Position numbers and translations under genes: made by a program
Notes under the pieces: generated by a model
Database searches by the model: none
What the model saw: only the letters and a program-made list of their open reading frames with translations
Told to the model about the DNA's origin: nothing
Assembly (NCBI RefSeq): GCF_016031655.1
Contig: NZ_JACCHQ010000039.1
Location: 1 to 59,074 of the forward strand
Source of the DNA: Bradyrhizobium glycinis
GTDB lineage: Bacteria > Pseudomonadota > Alphaproteobacteria > Rhizobiales > Xanthobacteraceae
Direction of reading: 5' to 3'
Length of the DNA stretch: 59,074 bases
Part shown: piece after piece, positions 16,499 to 25,153 of the stretch
Position numbering within the stretch: the stretch's first letter is position 1
Layout of the letters: every line of letters begins with the position of its first letter

Positions 16499-17203
16499 CT
16501 ATTTGCCGAACCGCGCGATCACGTCGGCCAGCGCGATGTGACCTGTGCACGATCCCGCTCCCGGATCAGAGCCGCCGTCCTCCAGAGCGGTGGCGTAGAG
16601 GACCGCGGGATCGGCTTCGAGGCGAGCTCGCAATGCCGCCAGCTTTGGCCAGCGGCTCCGCTCCGCAACCGCGTGGAAGTCGAGCCAGCGCGCGACGCCG
16701 ACGAGCACGGCGTCGGCAAGGGTCGGCCGCTCGCCGAGCAGGAATTCCCGCGATTCGATCATCCCTTCGAGCTTGTCATGGCGCTCGATGACCCTTCCTG
16801 TGCCGAAGGCGCGCAGGACCGACTTCGCGGCGGGCTCCATGGCTTCGGCTTCCATTGCGGCCCATAGCGGCGCAAAGGCGGCGGTGAAACCGGTATTCAC
16901 GAACGCCATGAGCTGATGCATGCGATCGGTTTGCCGCGACAGCGGATCGAAGCTGATGCGCCGTTCGACATCCCTGGCCTCTAACCAGGCCGCGATCGCC
17001 ATCGTTTCCGTCAGCACCTCGCCCTCCTCGGTGATGAAGACCGGCGTCTCATGTCGCGGATTGATGCGGGCGTATGACGGGCTTCGCATCTCGCCCATCA
17101 TGTCGACCCGGCACAACCGATATGGCTTGCCCAGCCATTCGAGAGCTGCAACGAGCCCCATGGAGCTTCCCTTCGGGAAGCCGTAGAGTAGAATTGGGTC
17201 CAT
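16499..17203 (-). CDS. glutathione S-transferase family protein
   Basis: 234 residues from ATG 17203 (MDPILLYGFPKGSSMGLVAALEWLGKPY), the thioredoxin-fold N-domain start; a further upstream extension overlaps the promoter and is rejected. ETPVFITEEGEVLTETMAIAAWLE carries the glutathione-binding proline and the TE(S/T) region. The C-terminal helical domain includes FLLGERPTLADAVLVGVARWLDFH. It is divergent from an HxlR regulator, an arrangement typical of a detoxification gene controlled by its neighbour. Substrate unknown. Confidence 0.87.
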   Translation of the reverse strand: MDPILLYGFPKGSSMGLVAALEWLGKPYRLCRVDMMGEMRSPSYARINPRHETPVFITEEGEVLTETMAIAAWLEARDVERRISFDPLSRQTDRMHQLMAFVNTGFTAAFAPLWAAMEAEAMEPAAKSVLRAFGTGRVIERHDKLEGMIESREFLLGERPTLADAVLVGVARWLDFHAVAERSRWPKLAALRARLEADPAVLYATALEDGGSDPGAGSCTGHIALADVIARFGK

Positions 17204-17280
17204 GATCCATTCTCCGTGATTTCTGATGATCACGCTGCGCAGCGGTGACGCGACCCTAGTCGCTCGCCGCATCAAGTAAA

Positions 17281-17298
17281 TTACGAACTTTTTTGTAA
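17281..17298. promoter_or_regulatory. candidate HxlR operator
   Basis: TTACGAA, 4-base centre, TTTGTAA: arms match at 6 of 7 positions. It lies directly before the HxlR ribosome-binding site (GGAGG, 17302) and in the divergent region shared with the GST gene. HxlR/YodB proteins bind A/T-rich dyads of this size, so autoregulation plus control of the GST gene is plausible. Confidence 0.45.
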
Positions 17299-17311
17299 CC
17301 TGGAGGTGCCG

Positions 17312-17683
17312 ATGAAGGATCTCGTTTCGAGATGTCCCATCGAGGAAGTGATGCAGATTCTGAGCGGTCGCTGGCCGACGCTGCTGATCTACTATTTGAA
17401 GCAGGGCACCAAGCGCTTCAGCGACTTGCGCCGAGACAATCCGACCATCTCACACAGGATGCTCGCGCTCGAGCTTCGCAAGCTGGAAGATGCCGGTATC
17501 GTAAGCCGCACTGAATTCGGCGGATATCCGCTGCGCGTCGAGTACGATCTGACGCCCGCCGGTCACGCGCTCGTGCCGTTGATCGATGCCTTGGGAAACT
17601 GGTGGACGTCGGTTGCAGCGGCGGCTGACGGAGAAGGCCGTCGGGATGAAATCGGCGTCCCGGCAAGGACGCAGCGGACTTGA
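17312..17683 (+). CDS. HxlR family transcriptional regulator
   Basis: 123 residues from ATG 17312, five bases after GGAGG (a GTG two codons earlier overlaps the Shine–Dalgarno sequence). Winged-helix domain with the family hallmark CPIEEVMQILSGRW, then FSDLRRDNPTISHRMLALELRKLEDAGIVSR and YPLRVEYDLTPAGHAL. One cysteine (Cys7) sits where YodB and HypR-type members sense electrophiles or oxidants. The divergent GST gene is its likely target. Followed 27 bases later by the adenylate cyclase gene. Confidence 0.92.
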   Translation: MKDLVSRCPIEEVMQILSGRWPTLLIYYLKQGTKRFSDLRRDNPTISHRMLALELRKLEDAGIVSRTEFGGYPLRVEYDLTPAGHALVPLIDALGNWWTSVAAAADGEGRRDEIGVPARTQRT

Positions 17684-17710
17684 AGCGAAGGCCCACGTGA
17701 GGAGACTGCC

Positions 17711-19105
17711 GTGACCATGCTCGTCGAGCGCTTCAACCTGCTGGTTGCGCTTTCGCCCGCGCCGAGCAAGCGCGATGCCGAAACAGTTCAGTTCGCACAG
17801 GCCGCGCTGACGTCCGCCAAGCGGGAGGGCCTGAAACTCGCGGTGCGGGCGCGCTATGTCGCCCTCGTCGTCATCGGCTGCTTGCTGCTGGCGATCAACC
17901 CGGCCTGGGAGCAGCTCTACTACGTGGCGCTGCTCGGCTTGTTCGCACTGATCGGCTGGGCTCAGGTCAGGGTCGGGCGGGTTGGCGTGTCACGGCCGGA
18001 ATTGGCGCTCCTGTTTTGCGACTTGGCGCTGCTCACATGCCTCCTCGTGGTTCCCAATCCGTTCGGAGCCTCGCACTGGCCGGTCGCGATGCAGTACCAT
18101 TTCGGCAATTTCATCTATTTCTTCGTACTGCTCGCAGGGGCCACATTGGCCTATACTTGGCGGACCATGATTGCGGTCGGCGTGTGGACAGCTGCGCTCT
18201 GGATGATCGGCGTGGCCTGGGTCTGGTGGCAGCCCGATCGCGATCCTGCGCTGACGGCCCGCATCGCAGCGGCAGTGGGCAGTGATGAGCGCTTGTTTGC
18301 GATGATTTCGCCCAGCGCGATCGTGTTCCACGTTCGCATCCAGGAGATCGTCGTTTTCTTGATCGTGGCCATGACCTTGGCGCTCGCGGTCCGCCGCAGC
18401 AACGACCTCTTGGTGCGGCATGCCGCGGTGGAGCGCGAGCGCGGCAACCTCGCACGCTACTTCTCACCGAACGTCGTGGCGGAATTGTCGAAGCAGGACG
18501 AGCCGTTGAAGCAGGTGCGCACACAACACGTCGCGGTGCTGTTCGTCGACATCGTCGGCTTCACGGCCTTTGCCGATGCGCGCTCGCCACAGGAGGTCGT
18601 GCGGACGTTGCGGGAATTCCACGGATTGATGGAGCAGGAGGTTTTCCGCCATAGCGGCACGCTCGATAAATATCTCGGGGACGGATTGATGGCGACGTTC
18701 GGGACGCCCTTCGCGGGCGAGCACGACGCCAGCAACGCGCTGCGATGTGCCCAGGCGATGATCGTCGCTGCGAACCGTTGGAATGATCGGCGGGCAGCGT
18801 CAGGCGAGCCGCCGCTTCATGTGAGCTTTGGCTTGCATTATGGGCCGGTGGTGCTCGGCGACATCGGGCAGACCTGTCTGGAATTTGCGGTGATCGGCGC
18901 GACCGTGAACGTCGCAAGCCGCCTCGAAGCCTTGACCCGCACCTTCGATTGCGCGCTGGTGGCAAGCGACGACCTCGTCAGCCAGGCGAAGGCCGAGCTT
19001 GGCGACGCAGCCGCAACGTTTCAGTCATTGGAAGCGCGAGAGCCGCGGGCGGTCCGCGGTATTCAGCAGCCGATCTCGATCTGGACCCAGCCGCGCGGCG
19101 CGTAG
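17711..19105 (+). CDS. membrane-bound class III adenylate cyclase
   Basis: 464 residues from GTG 17711, six bases after GAGGAGA (ATG 17717 is the alternative). The N-terminal third holds about six membrane segments (residues 50–235). The C-terminal catalytic domain starts VAVLFVDIVGFTAFAD with the first metal aspartate and has KYLGDGLMATFG with the second, then GLHYGPVVLGDIG and FAVIGATVNVASRLEALT. Residues fit adenylate rather than guanylate use, but this is inference. It would make cAMP in the cytoplasm from a membrane anchor. It may be co-transcribed with the HxlR gene. A terminator follows at 19141. Confidence 0.9.
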   Translation: MTMLVERFNLLVALSPAPSKRDAETVQFAQAALTSAKREGLKLAVRARYVALVVIGCLLLAINPAWEQLYYVALLGLFALIGWAQVRVGRVGVSRPELALLFCDLALLTCLLVVPNPFGASHWPVAMQYHFGNFIYFFVLLAGATLAYTWRTMIAVGVWTAALWMIGVAWVWWQPDRDPALTARIAAAVGSDERLFAMISPSAIVFHVRIQEIVVFLIVAMTLALAVRRSNDLLVRHAAVERERGNLARYFSPNVVAELSKQDEPLKQVRTQHVAVLFVDIVGFTAFADARSPQEVVRTLREFHGLMEQEVFRHSGTLDKYLGDGLMATFGTPFAGEHDASNALRCAQAMIVAANRWNDRRAASGEPPLHVSFGLHYGPVVLGDIGQTCLEFAVIGATVNVASRLEALTRTFDCALVASDDLVSQAKAELGDAAATFQSLEAREPRAVRGIQQPISIWTQPRGA

Positions 19106-19140
19106 AGCCGAACTCGCCCGCGGTGTCGGAAAGCCAAGCA

Positions 19141-19167
19141 AAAAGCCCGGCCAACGGCCGGGCTTTT
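19141..19167. terminator. bidirectional intrinsic terminator
   Basis: AAAAGCCCGGCC, loop AAC, GGCCGGGCTTTT: a 12-bp perfect stem with A-run and T-run on opposite sides. It separates the convergent adenylate cyclase and CarD genes and can stop transcription from both. Confidence 0.9.
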
Positions 19168-19192
19168 GATGACTTGCGCAGAACGAAGCTGC

Positions 19193-20215
19193 TTACGCGG
19201 CCTCGTCGGCGACGGTGCTGTCGTCGCCATCGGTATCGTCGGTATCGCCCTCGGCATCCGTGTCGGCTTCGCCGTCGGCGGCTTCCGCCTTGGCGCTGGT
19301 GCGGCGCGGGCTCTTGGCGAGCTGAGCCTCGATCTCCTTGACCGCTTCGGTCTCGGTCGAGTGCTGCACCACCGCGATCTCGCGGGAGAGGCGGTCGAGC
19401 GCTGCTTCATAAAGCTGGCGTTCCGAGTAGGACTGCTCGGGCTGCGATTCCGAGCGATAGAGGTCGCGCACGACTTCCGCGATCGCGACGATGTCGCCCG
19501 AGTTGATCTTCGCTTCGTATTCCTGGGCGCGGCGCGACCACATCGTGCGCTTGACGCGGGCGCGGCCCTTGAGCGTCTCCAGCGCCTTCTTGACCAGCAC
19601 CGGATCGGACAGCTTGCGCATGCCGACATTGGCGACCTTGGCGGTCGGCACGCGCAGCGTCATCTTGTCCTTGATGAAGTTGATGACGAACAGCTCGAGC
19701 TTCGCACCGGCGATCTCCTGCTCCTCGATGGCCAGGATCTGGCCGACGCCGTGAGCGGGATAGACCACGAATTCGTTGGCCTTGAAGCCCTGACGCTGGG
19801 TCACGACCTTCTTTTCCTCGACCTTCGGCGCAGCCGCGGGCTTGGCGGCCGGCTTGGCGGCGACGGGAGCCTTGGCGGGCGCAGCGGCAACGGGGGCCCT
19901 GGTCGCGGGCTTGGCAGCGGGGGCCTTGGCAGTCACAGGCTTGACGTTCAAAGGCTTGGCGGCAGCAGGCTTGGCAGCGGTCGCTTTCGCGGCCGGTTTG
20001 GCAGTCTTGTTAGGCATTGCGCTTCTTTTGTTCTTCGAGGACTTTGCAGCCGGCGCCTTCGTCGCGGTCCGACCCTTGGATGCGCTACGGCTGGCCGCGG
20101 CGACTTTTTTGGCCTCCTTATGGGAAGCCCTCGCTGAAGTACTCTTTTTACGCGTTTTCTGTGACACAGCCTGCGCGCGGAAACTGCCACGCCCCTGTTC
20201 GACATTTGGTTTCAC
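19193..20215 (-). CDS. carD: CarD family transcriptional regulator with long basic N-terminus
   Basis: 340 residues from GTG 20215; ATG 20017 would give 274. The CarD RNA-polymerase-interacting domain starts near residue 143 with GFKANEFVVYPAHGVGQILAIEEQ and continues through KDKMTLRVPTAKVANVGMRKL and TMWSRRAQEYEAKINSGD. Before it lie about 130 residues rich in Lys/Ala/Pro; after it an acidic tail (DTDAEGDTDDTDGDD). CarD stabilises open promoter complexes, notably at rRNA promoters. I prefer the longer form because the K/A-rich composition continues unbroken and a good promoter lies 50 bases before GTG 20215, but the start is not certain. Confidence 0.88.
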   Translation of the reverse strand: MKPNVEQGRGSFRAQAVSQKTRKKSTSARASHKEAKKVAAASRSASKGRTATKAPAAKSSKNKRSAMPNKTAKPAAKATAAKPAAAKPLNVKPVTAKAPAAKPATRAPVAAAPAKAPVAAKPAAKPAAAPKVEEKKVVTQRQGFKANEFVVYPAHGVGQILAIEEQEIAGAKLELFVINFIKDKMTLRVPTAKVANVGMRKLSDPVLVKKALETLKGRARVKRTMWSRRAQEYEAKINSGDIVAIAEVVRDLYRSESQPEQSYSERQLYEAALDRLSREIAVVQHSTETEAVKEIEAQLAKSPRRTSAKAEAADGEADTDAEGDTDDTDGDDSTVADEAA

Positions 20216-20256
20216 GGGAACCCAGAGGGGCCAACGGGGCTGACGGGGTTCGGCTT

Positions 20257-20293
20257 AATGTGCTCAATATAGCACATTTCCCGCAAAAATCAA
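20257..20293 (-). promoter_or_regulatory. carD promoter with palindrome over the -10
   Basis: On the minus strand: TTGATT (20293–20288), 16-base spacer, TATATT (20271–20266). An inverted repeat AATGTGCT / AGCACATT (20257–20278) brackets the -10, so a bound repressor would block polymerase. No regulator is identified. Confidence 0.55.
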
Positions 20294-20361
20294 TGATTTA
20301 GGGGTCTTGAGGGCTGGTTTTCGGCGGCAGCGCCGCTATTAGGGTTAAGTTTGGGCGCGAA

Positions 20362-20700
20362 TTAGTCCCCAGAGCCGGGGTTCGGAGAAAAATATTTCTC
20401 GAACTTGCCTTCCATGCCGTCGAATTCCTTGGCGTCGGCGGGTGATTCTTTCTTCTGGGTGATGTTCGGCCAGCTCTTGGCGTAATCGGCGTTGACCTGG
20501 AGCCACTTTTCGAGGCCCGGTTCCGTGTCCGGCTTGATGGCGTCGGCGGGGCATTCCGGCTCGCACACGCCGCAATCGATGCACTCGTCGGGATGGATGA
20601 CGAGCATGTTGTCGCCTTCGTAGAAGCAGTCGACCGGGCAGACCTCGACGCAGTCGGTGTACTTGCACTTGATGCAGTTTTCAGTGACGACGTAAGTCAT
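20362..20700 (-). CDS. fdxA: 7Fe ferredoxin
   Basis: 112 residues, very close in sequence to Azotobacter ferredoxin I as remembered: TENCIKCKYTDCVEVCPVDC and HPDECIDCGVCEPECPADAI. Cys9, Cys17 and Cys50 fit the 3Fe-4S cluster and Cys21, Cys40, Cys43 and Cys46 the 4Fe-4S cluster. The tail WPNITQKKESPADAKEFDGMEGKFEKYF is the family C-terminus. A soluble electron carrier. In many alphaproteobacteria it lies, as here, between carD and the S4/helicase genes. Confidence 0.96.
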   Translation of the reverse strand: MTYVVTENCIKCKYTDCVEVCPVDCFYEGDNMLVIHPDECIDCGVCEPECPADAIKPDTEPGLEKWLQVNADYAKSWPNITQKKESPADAKEFDGMEGKFEKYFSPNPGSGD

Positions 20701-20832
20701 CCAACGCTCCGAAAAGCTCTTTTAGAAGTCGCGGCTTGCCTAGCGCGGATGGCCGGGCGCCGCAAGGTCAGGAAGGCCCGATCATGACGGCTTTGTGCGT
20801 TTGATCGATCAAGAAATGAATACCAGACGCAA

Positions 20833-21102
20833 TTAATTACGCGTCCCGAGCTCCTCGTAGAGCACGCGAGCCGAGGCGGCATCGCCACGGCGTTCGTTGA
20901 AGGCGGTGACCTTCAGGACGCGCACGGTGCGATCGAGCGCAATGGTGAGGACGTCACCGGCCTTGATCGCATGGCCCGGCGATGTCTCGCGCACGCCGTT
21001 GACGCGGACATGGCCGGTGACGACGAGCTCGGCCGCGGAGGTGCGCGCCTTCACCACCCGCGCGTGCCACAGCCATTTGTCGATGCGCTGCCGCTCGGTC
21101 GT
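20833..21102 (-). CDS. RNA-binding S4 domain protein (Hsp15-like), apparent ACG start
   Basis: 89 residues if read from ACG at 21102. The S4 domain needs RQRIDKWLWHARVVKARTSA at its start; the first standard start codon in frame (GTG 21057) cuts off 15 of these residues and leaves 74. Upstream in frame is only a TGA with no ATG, GTG or TTG between. AAAAGGAAT precedes the ACG, so initiation at ACG, or an ATG-to-ACG change, is the simplest reading. S4 proteins of this type bind rRNA on stalled 50S subunits. It lies 66 bases after the helicase stop and is probably co-transcribed with it. Confidence 0.8.
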   Translation of the reverse strand, partial: TTERQRIDKWLWHARVVKARTSAAELVVTGHVRVNGVRETSPGHAIKAGDVLTIALDRTVRVLKVTAFNERRGDAASARVLYEELGTRN

Positions 21103-21168
21103 GGCTCTATTCCTTTTGACGCGTTTTCTTCACGCGAACCGCTCCGCACTTCGCTCGAAAACGCTATG

Positions 21169-24100
21169 TTACTCCTTCCGCCCCAGCTGCTCCTTGAGCG
21201 CGGCGAGCTTGGCGAAGGGCGAGTTCGGATCGATCGGACGATCGCGCTCGCGCGGGTTCGCGCTCGACGCGTACGGTCGCAGTGACGGACCGCCCTGGCG
21301 GTCACGGCCCTTGTCGCGGTCGCGGCCACGATTGTCGCGGCCCTTGTCGCGATCTCCGCCGAACTTCTTGTTGTCGCGGTTGCGATCGCGATCCTTGTCG
21401 CGGTCCCCCTTGCCCTGGAAGCTGCGATTGCGGTCGTCGCGGCGCTCACCGCCCTCGCCGCCTTCACGCGGCTTGCGGAAGTCGCGGCCGCCATCGCGGC
21501 GATGGCCGCCGCCATGACGATGGCGATCGCCGCGCTTCTCGCTGTCGGCCGATTGCACAGCCTCGCCTTCAGCGGGCGCCCCAGCTTCGGCACCCGCCTG
21601 CGGACGGGGCTGATGATGGTGACGCTGATGACGATGGCGCTCGTGGCGCGGCTTGCGATCCTCGTGACGGCCGGCAGGGCGCCAGACCTCGATCAGCTCG
21701 GGCTCGGCAGGCGTCACTGCGGCTTCGACCGGCGCGGCAGCATCGGGCGAAGCGGCGGCTTCGACGGCGGCGGTCTCGGCCGGAGCCGCATCAACCGGTG
21801 CTGCGGCCTCTTCGGCCGGCGGTGCAATGCCGGGGGCATCTTCCGGCGTGACCGGCTCTGGCGCAGAAGCTTCCAGCGCCGGCTCCTCGTGAGCCTCCTC
21901 TTGGGCGGGCTCGTCCTGGGCCGGCTCGTCGTGCAGCTCCATGCCGGGCGCGTCTTCGACCGTGACGGATTCGGCGGCGGCCTCAGCGGTCGGCGCCTCG
22001 GCCGGCAGGCCGGCAACGGCCTCCGTCGCAGCCTCGGTCGAGGTCTCCGCGCTGCCTTCAGCCGGCGGCGTCTCGGCCGTAACAGTCTCGGTCACGACCT
22101 GCTCGGTCGCGACAGGCTTCGGCGGCAGCGGTGGGCGCTTCTCCATGCGATAGCCGAGCGCACGCAGCACGGAGGCGAAGTCCTCGCCGGCAGATCCCGT
22201 GAGCGAGGTCATGGCCTGCGTGACCACGAAGCTGCGGCCGTCGAAGGCGCCGGCGGGCTTTTCGCCCGGCGAATTCTCGCGCCAGGCCAGCGCCGGGCGG
22301 ATCAGGTCGGCGAGGCGCTCCAGGATATCGACGCGCACGGCGCGCTCGCCGGCCTGCTTGTAGCCGAGCACGCGATAGGCATCGCGCGGCAGCGCCTTGT
22401 CGACCGGGAACGAGGTGCGCCCCGAGGAGGCCAGATGCTGCGCGCCCGAGAGGGCGGAGAGATCGACATTGTCCTGCTTCAGCGCCCACAAGAGCGCTGC
22501 GAGCGCACGCGCGGCGGGCTTGAGCAGGCCGGGGAAATAGAGGTGATAGGCGCCGAAGCGGACGCCGTATTTGCGCAAGGTCGCGCGCGAGGGCTGATCG
22601 AGATCCTTCAGCTCGCTGGCAATCTTCGGACGCTCGAGCACGCCGAGCGCCTCGACCAGCTGATAGGCGATGCCGCGGGCAATGCCGGTGACGTCCTCGG
22701 CCTTCGACAGCTCGAACATCGGCCCGAGCAGCTTTTCGATATGGGTCTTGAGCCAGAGCTCGAGCCGCGCCTGCACCTTGTCGCGGGGGGCGCCGGTCAG
22801 GCGCTCGTCCGAGATGATGCGGATGCGCGGATGCAGCGCGTCGTCTGCGGCGGCGAGTCGCGCCACGGCATCGCCGGTCCAGCGGATGATGCCTTCGGAC
22901 GTCAGCACGAACTGCTCGTCCGGCGCATTGCCCAGCTTTTCGGCGCGCGCGTTGATCTCGCCGGCGAGCACTGCTTGCGCTGCAGCCTGCAAGGCTTTCG
23001 CATCGGAGCCGGCTTCCGCCGCATCCGGTGCAAAGGTGAAGCCATCGAGGCGGCCGATGACATGGCCTTCGACGATAACTTCGCCGGTCTTGCCGATTTC
23101 AGTATTCAAGCTCGTGTTCTCCCGCAGGCGGCGCATCAATACACTGGTCCGGCGATCAACGAAACGCTCCGTCAAGCGTTCATGGAGCGCATCCGATAAT
23201 TTATTTTCGACCTCCCGCGTGATCCCCTGCCAGCGTTCCGGGTCTTTCAGCCAGTCCGGGCGGTTGGCGACGAAGGTCCAGGTGCGGATCTGGGCGATTC
23301 GGGCCGACAGCGTGTCGATGTCGCCGTCGATGCGGTCGGCCTGGGTGACCTGGGCCTCGAACCAGGAATCGGAAATGCAGCCTTTCCGCATCAGGAAACC
23401 GTAGAGCGTCGTCACCAGCTCGGCATGGGCGGCCGGCGACAGCTTTCTGTAGTCCGGCACCTGGCAGGCTTCCCACAGCCGCTCCACCGCGGCCTTGCCA
23501 TGCGCGATATCGCGCACCTCGCCGTCGCGGGCAGCGTGATCGAGCACGCGCATGTCCTCGGCGATCGGCGCGCGCGTCAGCGTCTCGTGGCCGGGGGCGA
23601 GGTTCAGCGAGACCTGGAGCGCGCCGAGCGAGGAGAAATCGAGCTTGGAATTGCGCCATTGCAGCACCTTCACGGCATCGAAGGTGTGGTTCTGGAGCGC
23701 GTTGACGAGCTCGGGCTCGAACGGCGCGCAGCGGCCCGTGGTGCCGAAGGTGCCGTTGCGGGTGGCGCGGCCGGCGCGGCCTGCGACTTGCGCGAATTCG
23801 GCTGGCGTGAGGCGGCGGAACTGGTAGCCGTCGAACTTGCGGTCGGAGGCGAAGGCGACGTGGTCGACGTCGAGATTGAGGCCCATGCCGACCGCGTCGG
23901 TGGCGACGAGATAATCGACGTCGCCGTTCTGGAACATCGCTACTTGCGCGTTGCGTGTGCGTGGGCTGAGCGAACCCAGCACCACGGCGGCGCCGCCGTG
24001 CTGGCGGCGGATCAGCTCGGCGATGGCGTAGACTTCGTCGGCGGAGAAGGCGACGATGGCGGTGCGGCGCGGCTGGCGCGTGATCTTGCGGTCGCCGGCG

Positions 24101-24591
24101 AATTCGAGCTGCGACAATCTGGGCCGCGTGATCATGGAGACGCCCGGCAACAGGCGCTCGATGATCGGGCGCATGGTGGCGGCCCCTAGCAGCAGCGTCT
24201 CGTCGCGGCCGCGGCGGTTGAGCAGCCGATCGGTGAAGACGTGGCCGCGCTCGAGATCCGCGGCGATCTGGACCTCGTCGACGGCGAGGAAGGAGACGTC
24301 GAGATCCCGCGGCATCGCCTCAACGGTCGAGACCCAATAGCGCGGATTCCTGGGCTTGATCTTCTCCTCGCCGGTGACGAGCGCGACGCTGGCCTCGCCG
24401 GCTCTGGCGGCGATCTTGTTGTAGACCTCGCGCGCCAAAAGGCGCAGCGGCAGGCCGATCATCCCCGAGGGATGCGCCAGCATCCGCTCGATGGCGAGAT
24501 GGGTCTTGCCGGTGTTGGTCGGACCGAGCACCGCAGTGACGCCCGCACCGGGTGCGCGCTCGGAGGCGAAGGGGGAGGAGGAAAAAGCCAT
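21169..24591 (-). CDS. Suv3-like SF2 RNA helicase with long disordered C-terminus
   Basis: 1140 residues. SF2 helicase core: Walker A GPTNTGKTH at 23–31, DEVQ box in FLAVDEVQIA, SLSPRTRNAQ, ATDAVGMGLNLDVDHVAF and QVAGRAGRATR. The Suv3/YpiA-type order, GPTNTGKT plus DEVQ, identifies mitochondrial Suv3-like helicases common in alphaproteobacteria, probably acting in RNA decay. From about residue 830 the chain turns to a Glu/Ala/Pro-rich acidic stretch, then a His/Arg block (RHERHRHQRHHH) and an Arg/Asp/Gly tail (DRDKDRDRNRD). These tails probably bind RNA. The downstream S4 gene fits an RNA-handling unit. Confidence 0.9.
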   Translation of the reverse strand: MAFSSSPFASERAPGAGVTAVLGPTNTGKTHLAIERMLAHPSGMIGLPLRLLAREVYNKIAARAGEASVALVTGEEKIKPRNPRYWVSTVEAMPRDLDVSFLAVDEVQIAADLERGHVFTDRLLNRRGRDETLLLGAATMRPIIERLLPGVSMITRPRLSQLEFAGDRKITRQPRRTAIVAFSADEVYAIAELIRRQHGGAAVVLGSLSPRTRNAQVAMFQNGDVDYLVATDAVGMGLNLDVDHVAFASDRKFDGYQFRRLTPAEFAQVAGRAGRATRNGTFGTTGRCAPFEPELVNALQNHTFDAVKVLQWRNSKLDFSSLGALQVSLNLAPGHETLTRAPIAEDMRVLDHAARDGEVRDIAHGKAAVERLWEACQVPDYRKLSPAAHAELVTTLYGFLMRKGCISDSWFEAQVTQADRIDGDIDTLSARIAQIRTWTFVANRPDWLKDPERWQGITREVENKLSDALHERLTERFVDRRTSVLMRRLRENTSLNTEIGKTGEVIVEGHVIGRLDGFTFAPDAAEAGSDAKALQAAAQAVLAGEINARAEKLGNAPDEQFVLTSEGIIRWTGDAVARLAAADDALHPRIRIISDERLTGAPRDKVQARLELWLKTHIEKLLGPMFELSKAEDVTGIARGIAYQLVEALGVLERPKIASELKDLDQPSRATLRKYGVRFGAYHLYFPGLLKPAARALAALLWALKQDNVDLSALSGAQHLASSGRTSFPVDKALPRDAYRVLGYKQAGERAVRVDILERLADLIRPALAWRENSPGEKPAGAFDGRSFVVTQAMTSLTGSAGEDFASVLRALGYRMEKRPPLPPKPVATEQVVTETVTAETPPAEGSAETSTEAATEAVAGLPAEAPTAEAAAESVTVEDAPGMELHDEPAQDEPAQEEAHEEPALEASAPEPVTPEDAPGIAPPAEEAAAPVDAAPAETAAVEAAASPDAAAPVEAAVTPAEPELIEVWRPAGRHEDRKPRHERHRHQRHHHQPRPQAGAEAGAPAEGEAVQSADSEKRGDRHRHGGGHRRDGGRDFRKPREGGEGGERRDDRNRSFQGKGDRDKDRDRNRDNKKFGGDRDKGRDNRGRDRDKGRDRQGGPSLRPYASSANPRERDRPIDPNSPFAKLAALKEQLGRKE

Positions 24592-24692
24592 GTCTGGGGG
24601 AATAGGTAATGGCGATTTGGGCGAATGTCAGTGCTGGATGGGGCGGTGAGGGGGCTTGGTTGCAAGCTGACGCGCGAAGCGCTTGGAAGTCA

Positions 24693-24822
24693 CCTCGCCC
24701 CGCTTGCGGGGAGAGGTCGGCGCGAAGCGCCGGGTGAGGGGGCTCTCCGCGAACCCATCTCTCACCGTCCCCGCGGAGACCCCCCTCACCCCAACCCTCT
24801 CCCCGCAAGCGGGGCGAGGGAG
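24693..24822. repeat. B-type palindromic repeat, copy 1
   Basis: Begins CCTCGCCCCGCTTGCGGGG and ends CCCCGCAAGCGGGGCGAGG, with an inner part CTCTCACCGTCCCCGCGG followed by CCCCTCACCCCAACCCTCT. Related copies lie at 26404, 34028 and 36981. Lies just upstream of the helicase gene start. Confidence 0.85.
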
Positions 24823-25153
24823 AAAAATCCCGCGCAACTGTCTCACTTTGCGACGCTTTTCCCGTTCGCCTTAAGCTTCGGAACGACTCTAGAACGAATC
24901 GCGGCCGAATCGCTGACTCCCAATTGAGTCCCGTTCCGTTCACGCAACATGTCGCGGGACTCGTCCTGGTTGCGCACTAGATGGAGTTTTGCGTGAGGGC
25001 ACAAGCGCGCGGGGTGGTTAAAGCTGGGGATGGCCTTGAGTCGAATCAGAATCGGGGAGGAGTCAAATGGATTCCCTCCGGCGGAGGGCTGCAAAACAAA
25101 AGTCGCGAAAACAACCCCATGCACAGTAGCTAAGTGATTGATATTGCTGGAGT
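24823..25153. other. intergenic stretch without a recognised gene
   Basis: No convincing gene. A minus-strand frame (24843–25124) gives a 93-residue translation without any domain. A short hairpin CCCTCCGGCGGAGGG lies near 25075. The segment ending CAACCCCATGCACAGTAG looks familiar to me as a recurring Bradyrhizobium sequence, but no second copy is in the window, so this stays unproven. Confidence 0.4.

Noticed and set aside
20801..20812. TTGATCGATCAA upstream of fdxA as a FixK/FNR box
   Set aside because: The FNR/FixK box is TTGAT-N4-ATCAA; here the halves are only two bases apart.
24843..25124. 93-residue minus-strand frame as a gene
   Set aside because: No domain, no ribosome site, and it runs through a non-coding stretch beside repeats.
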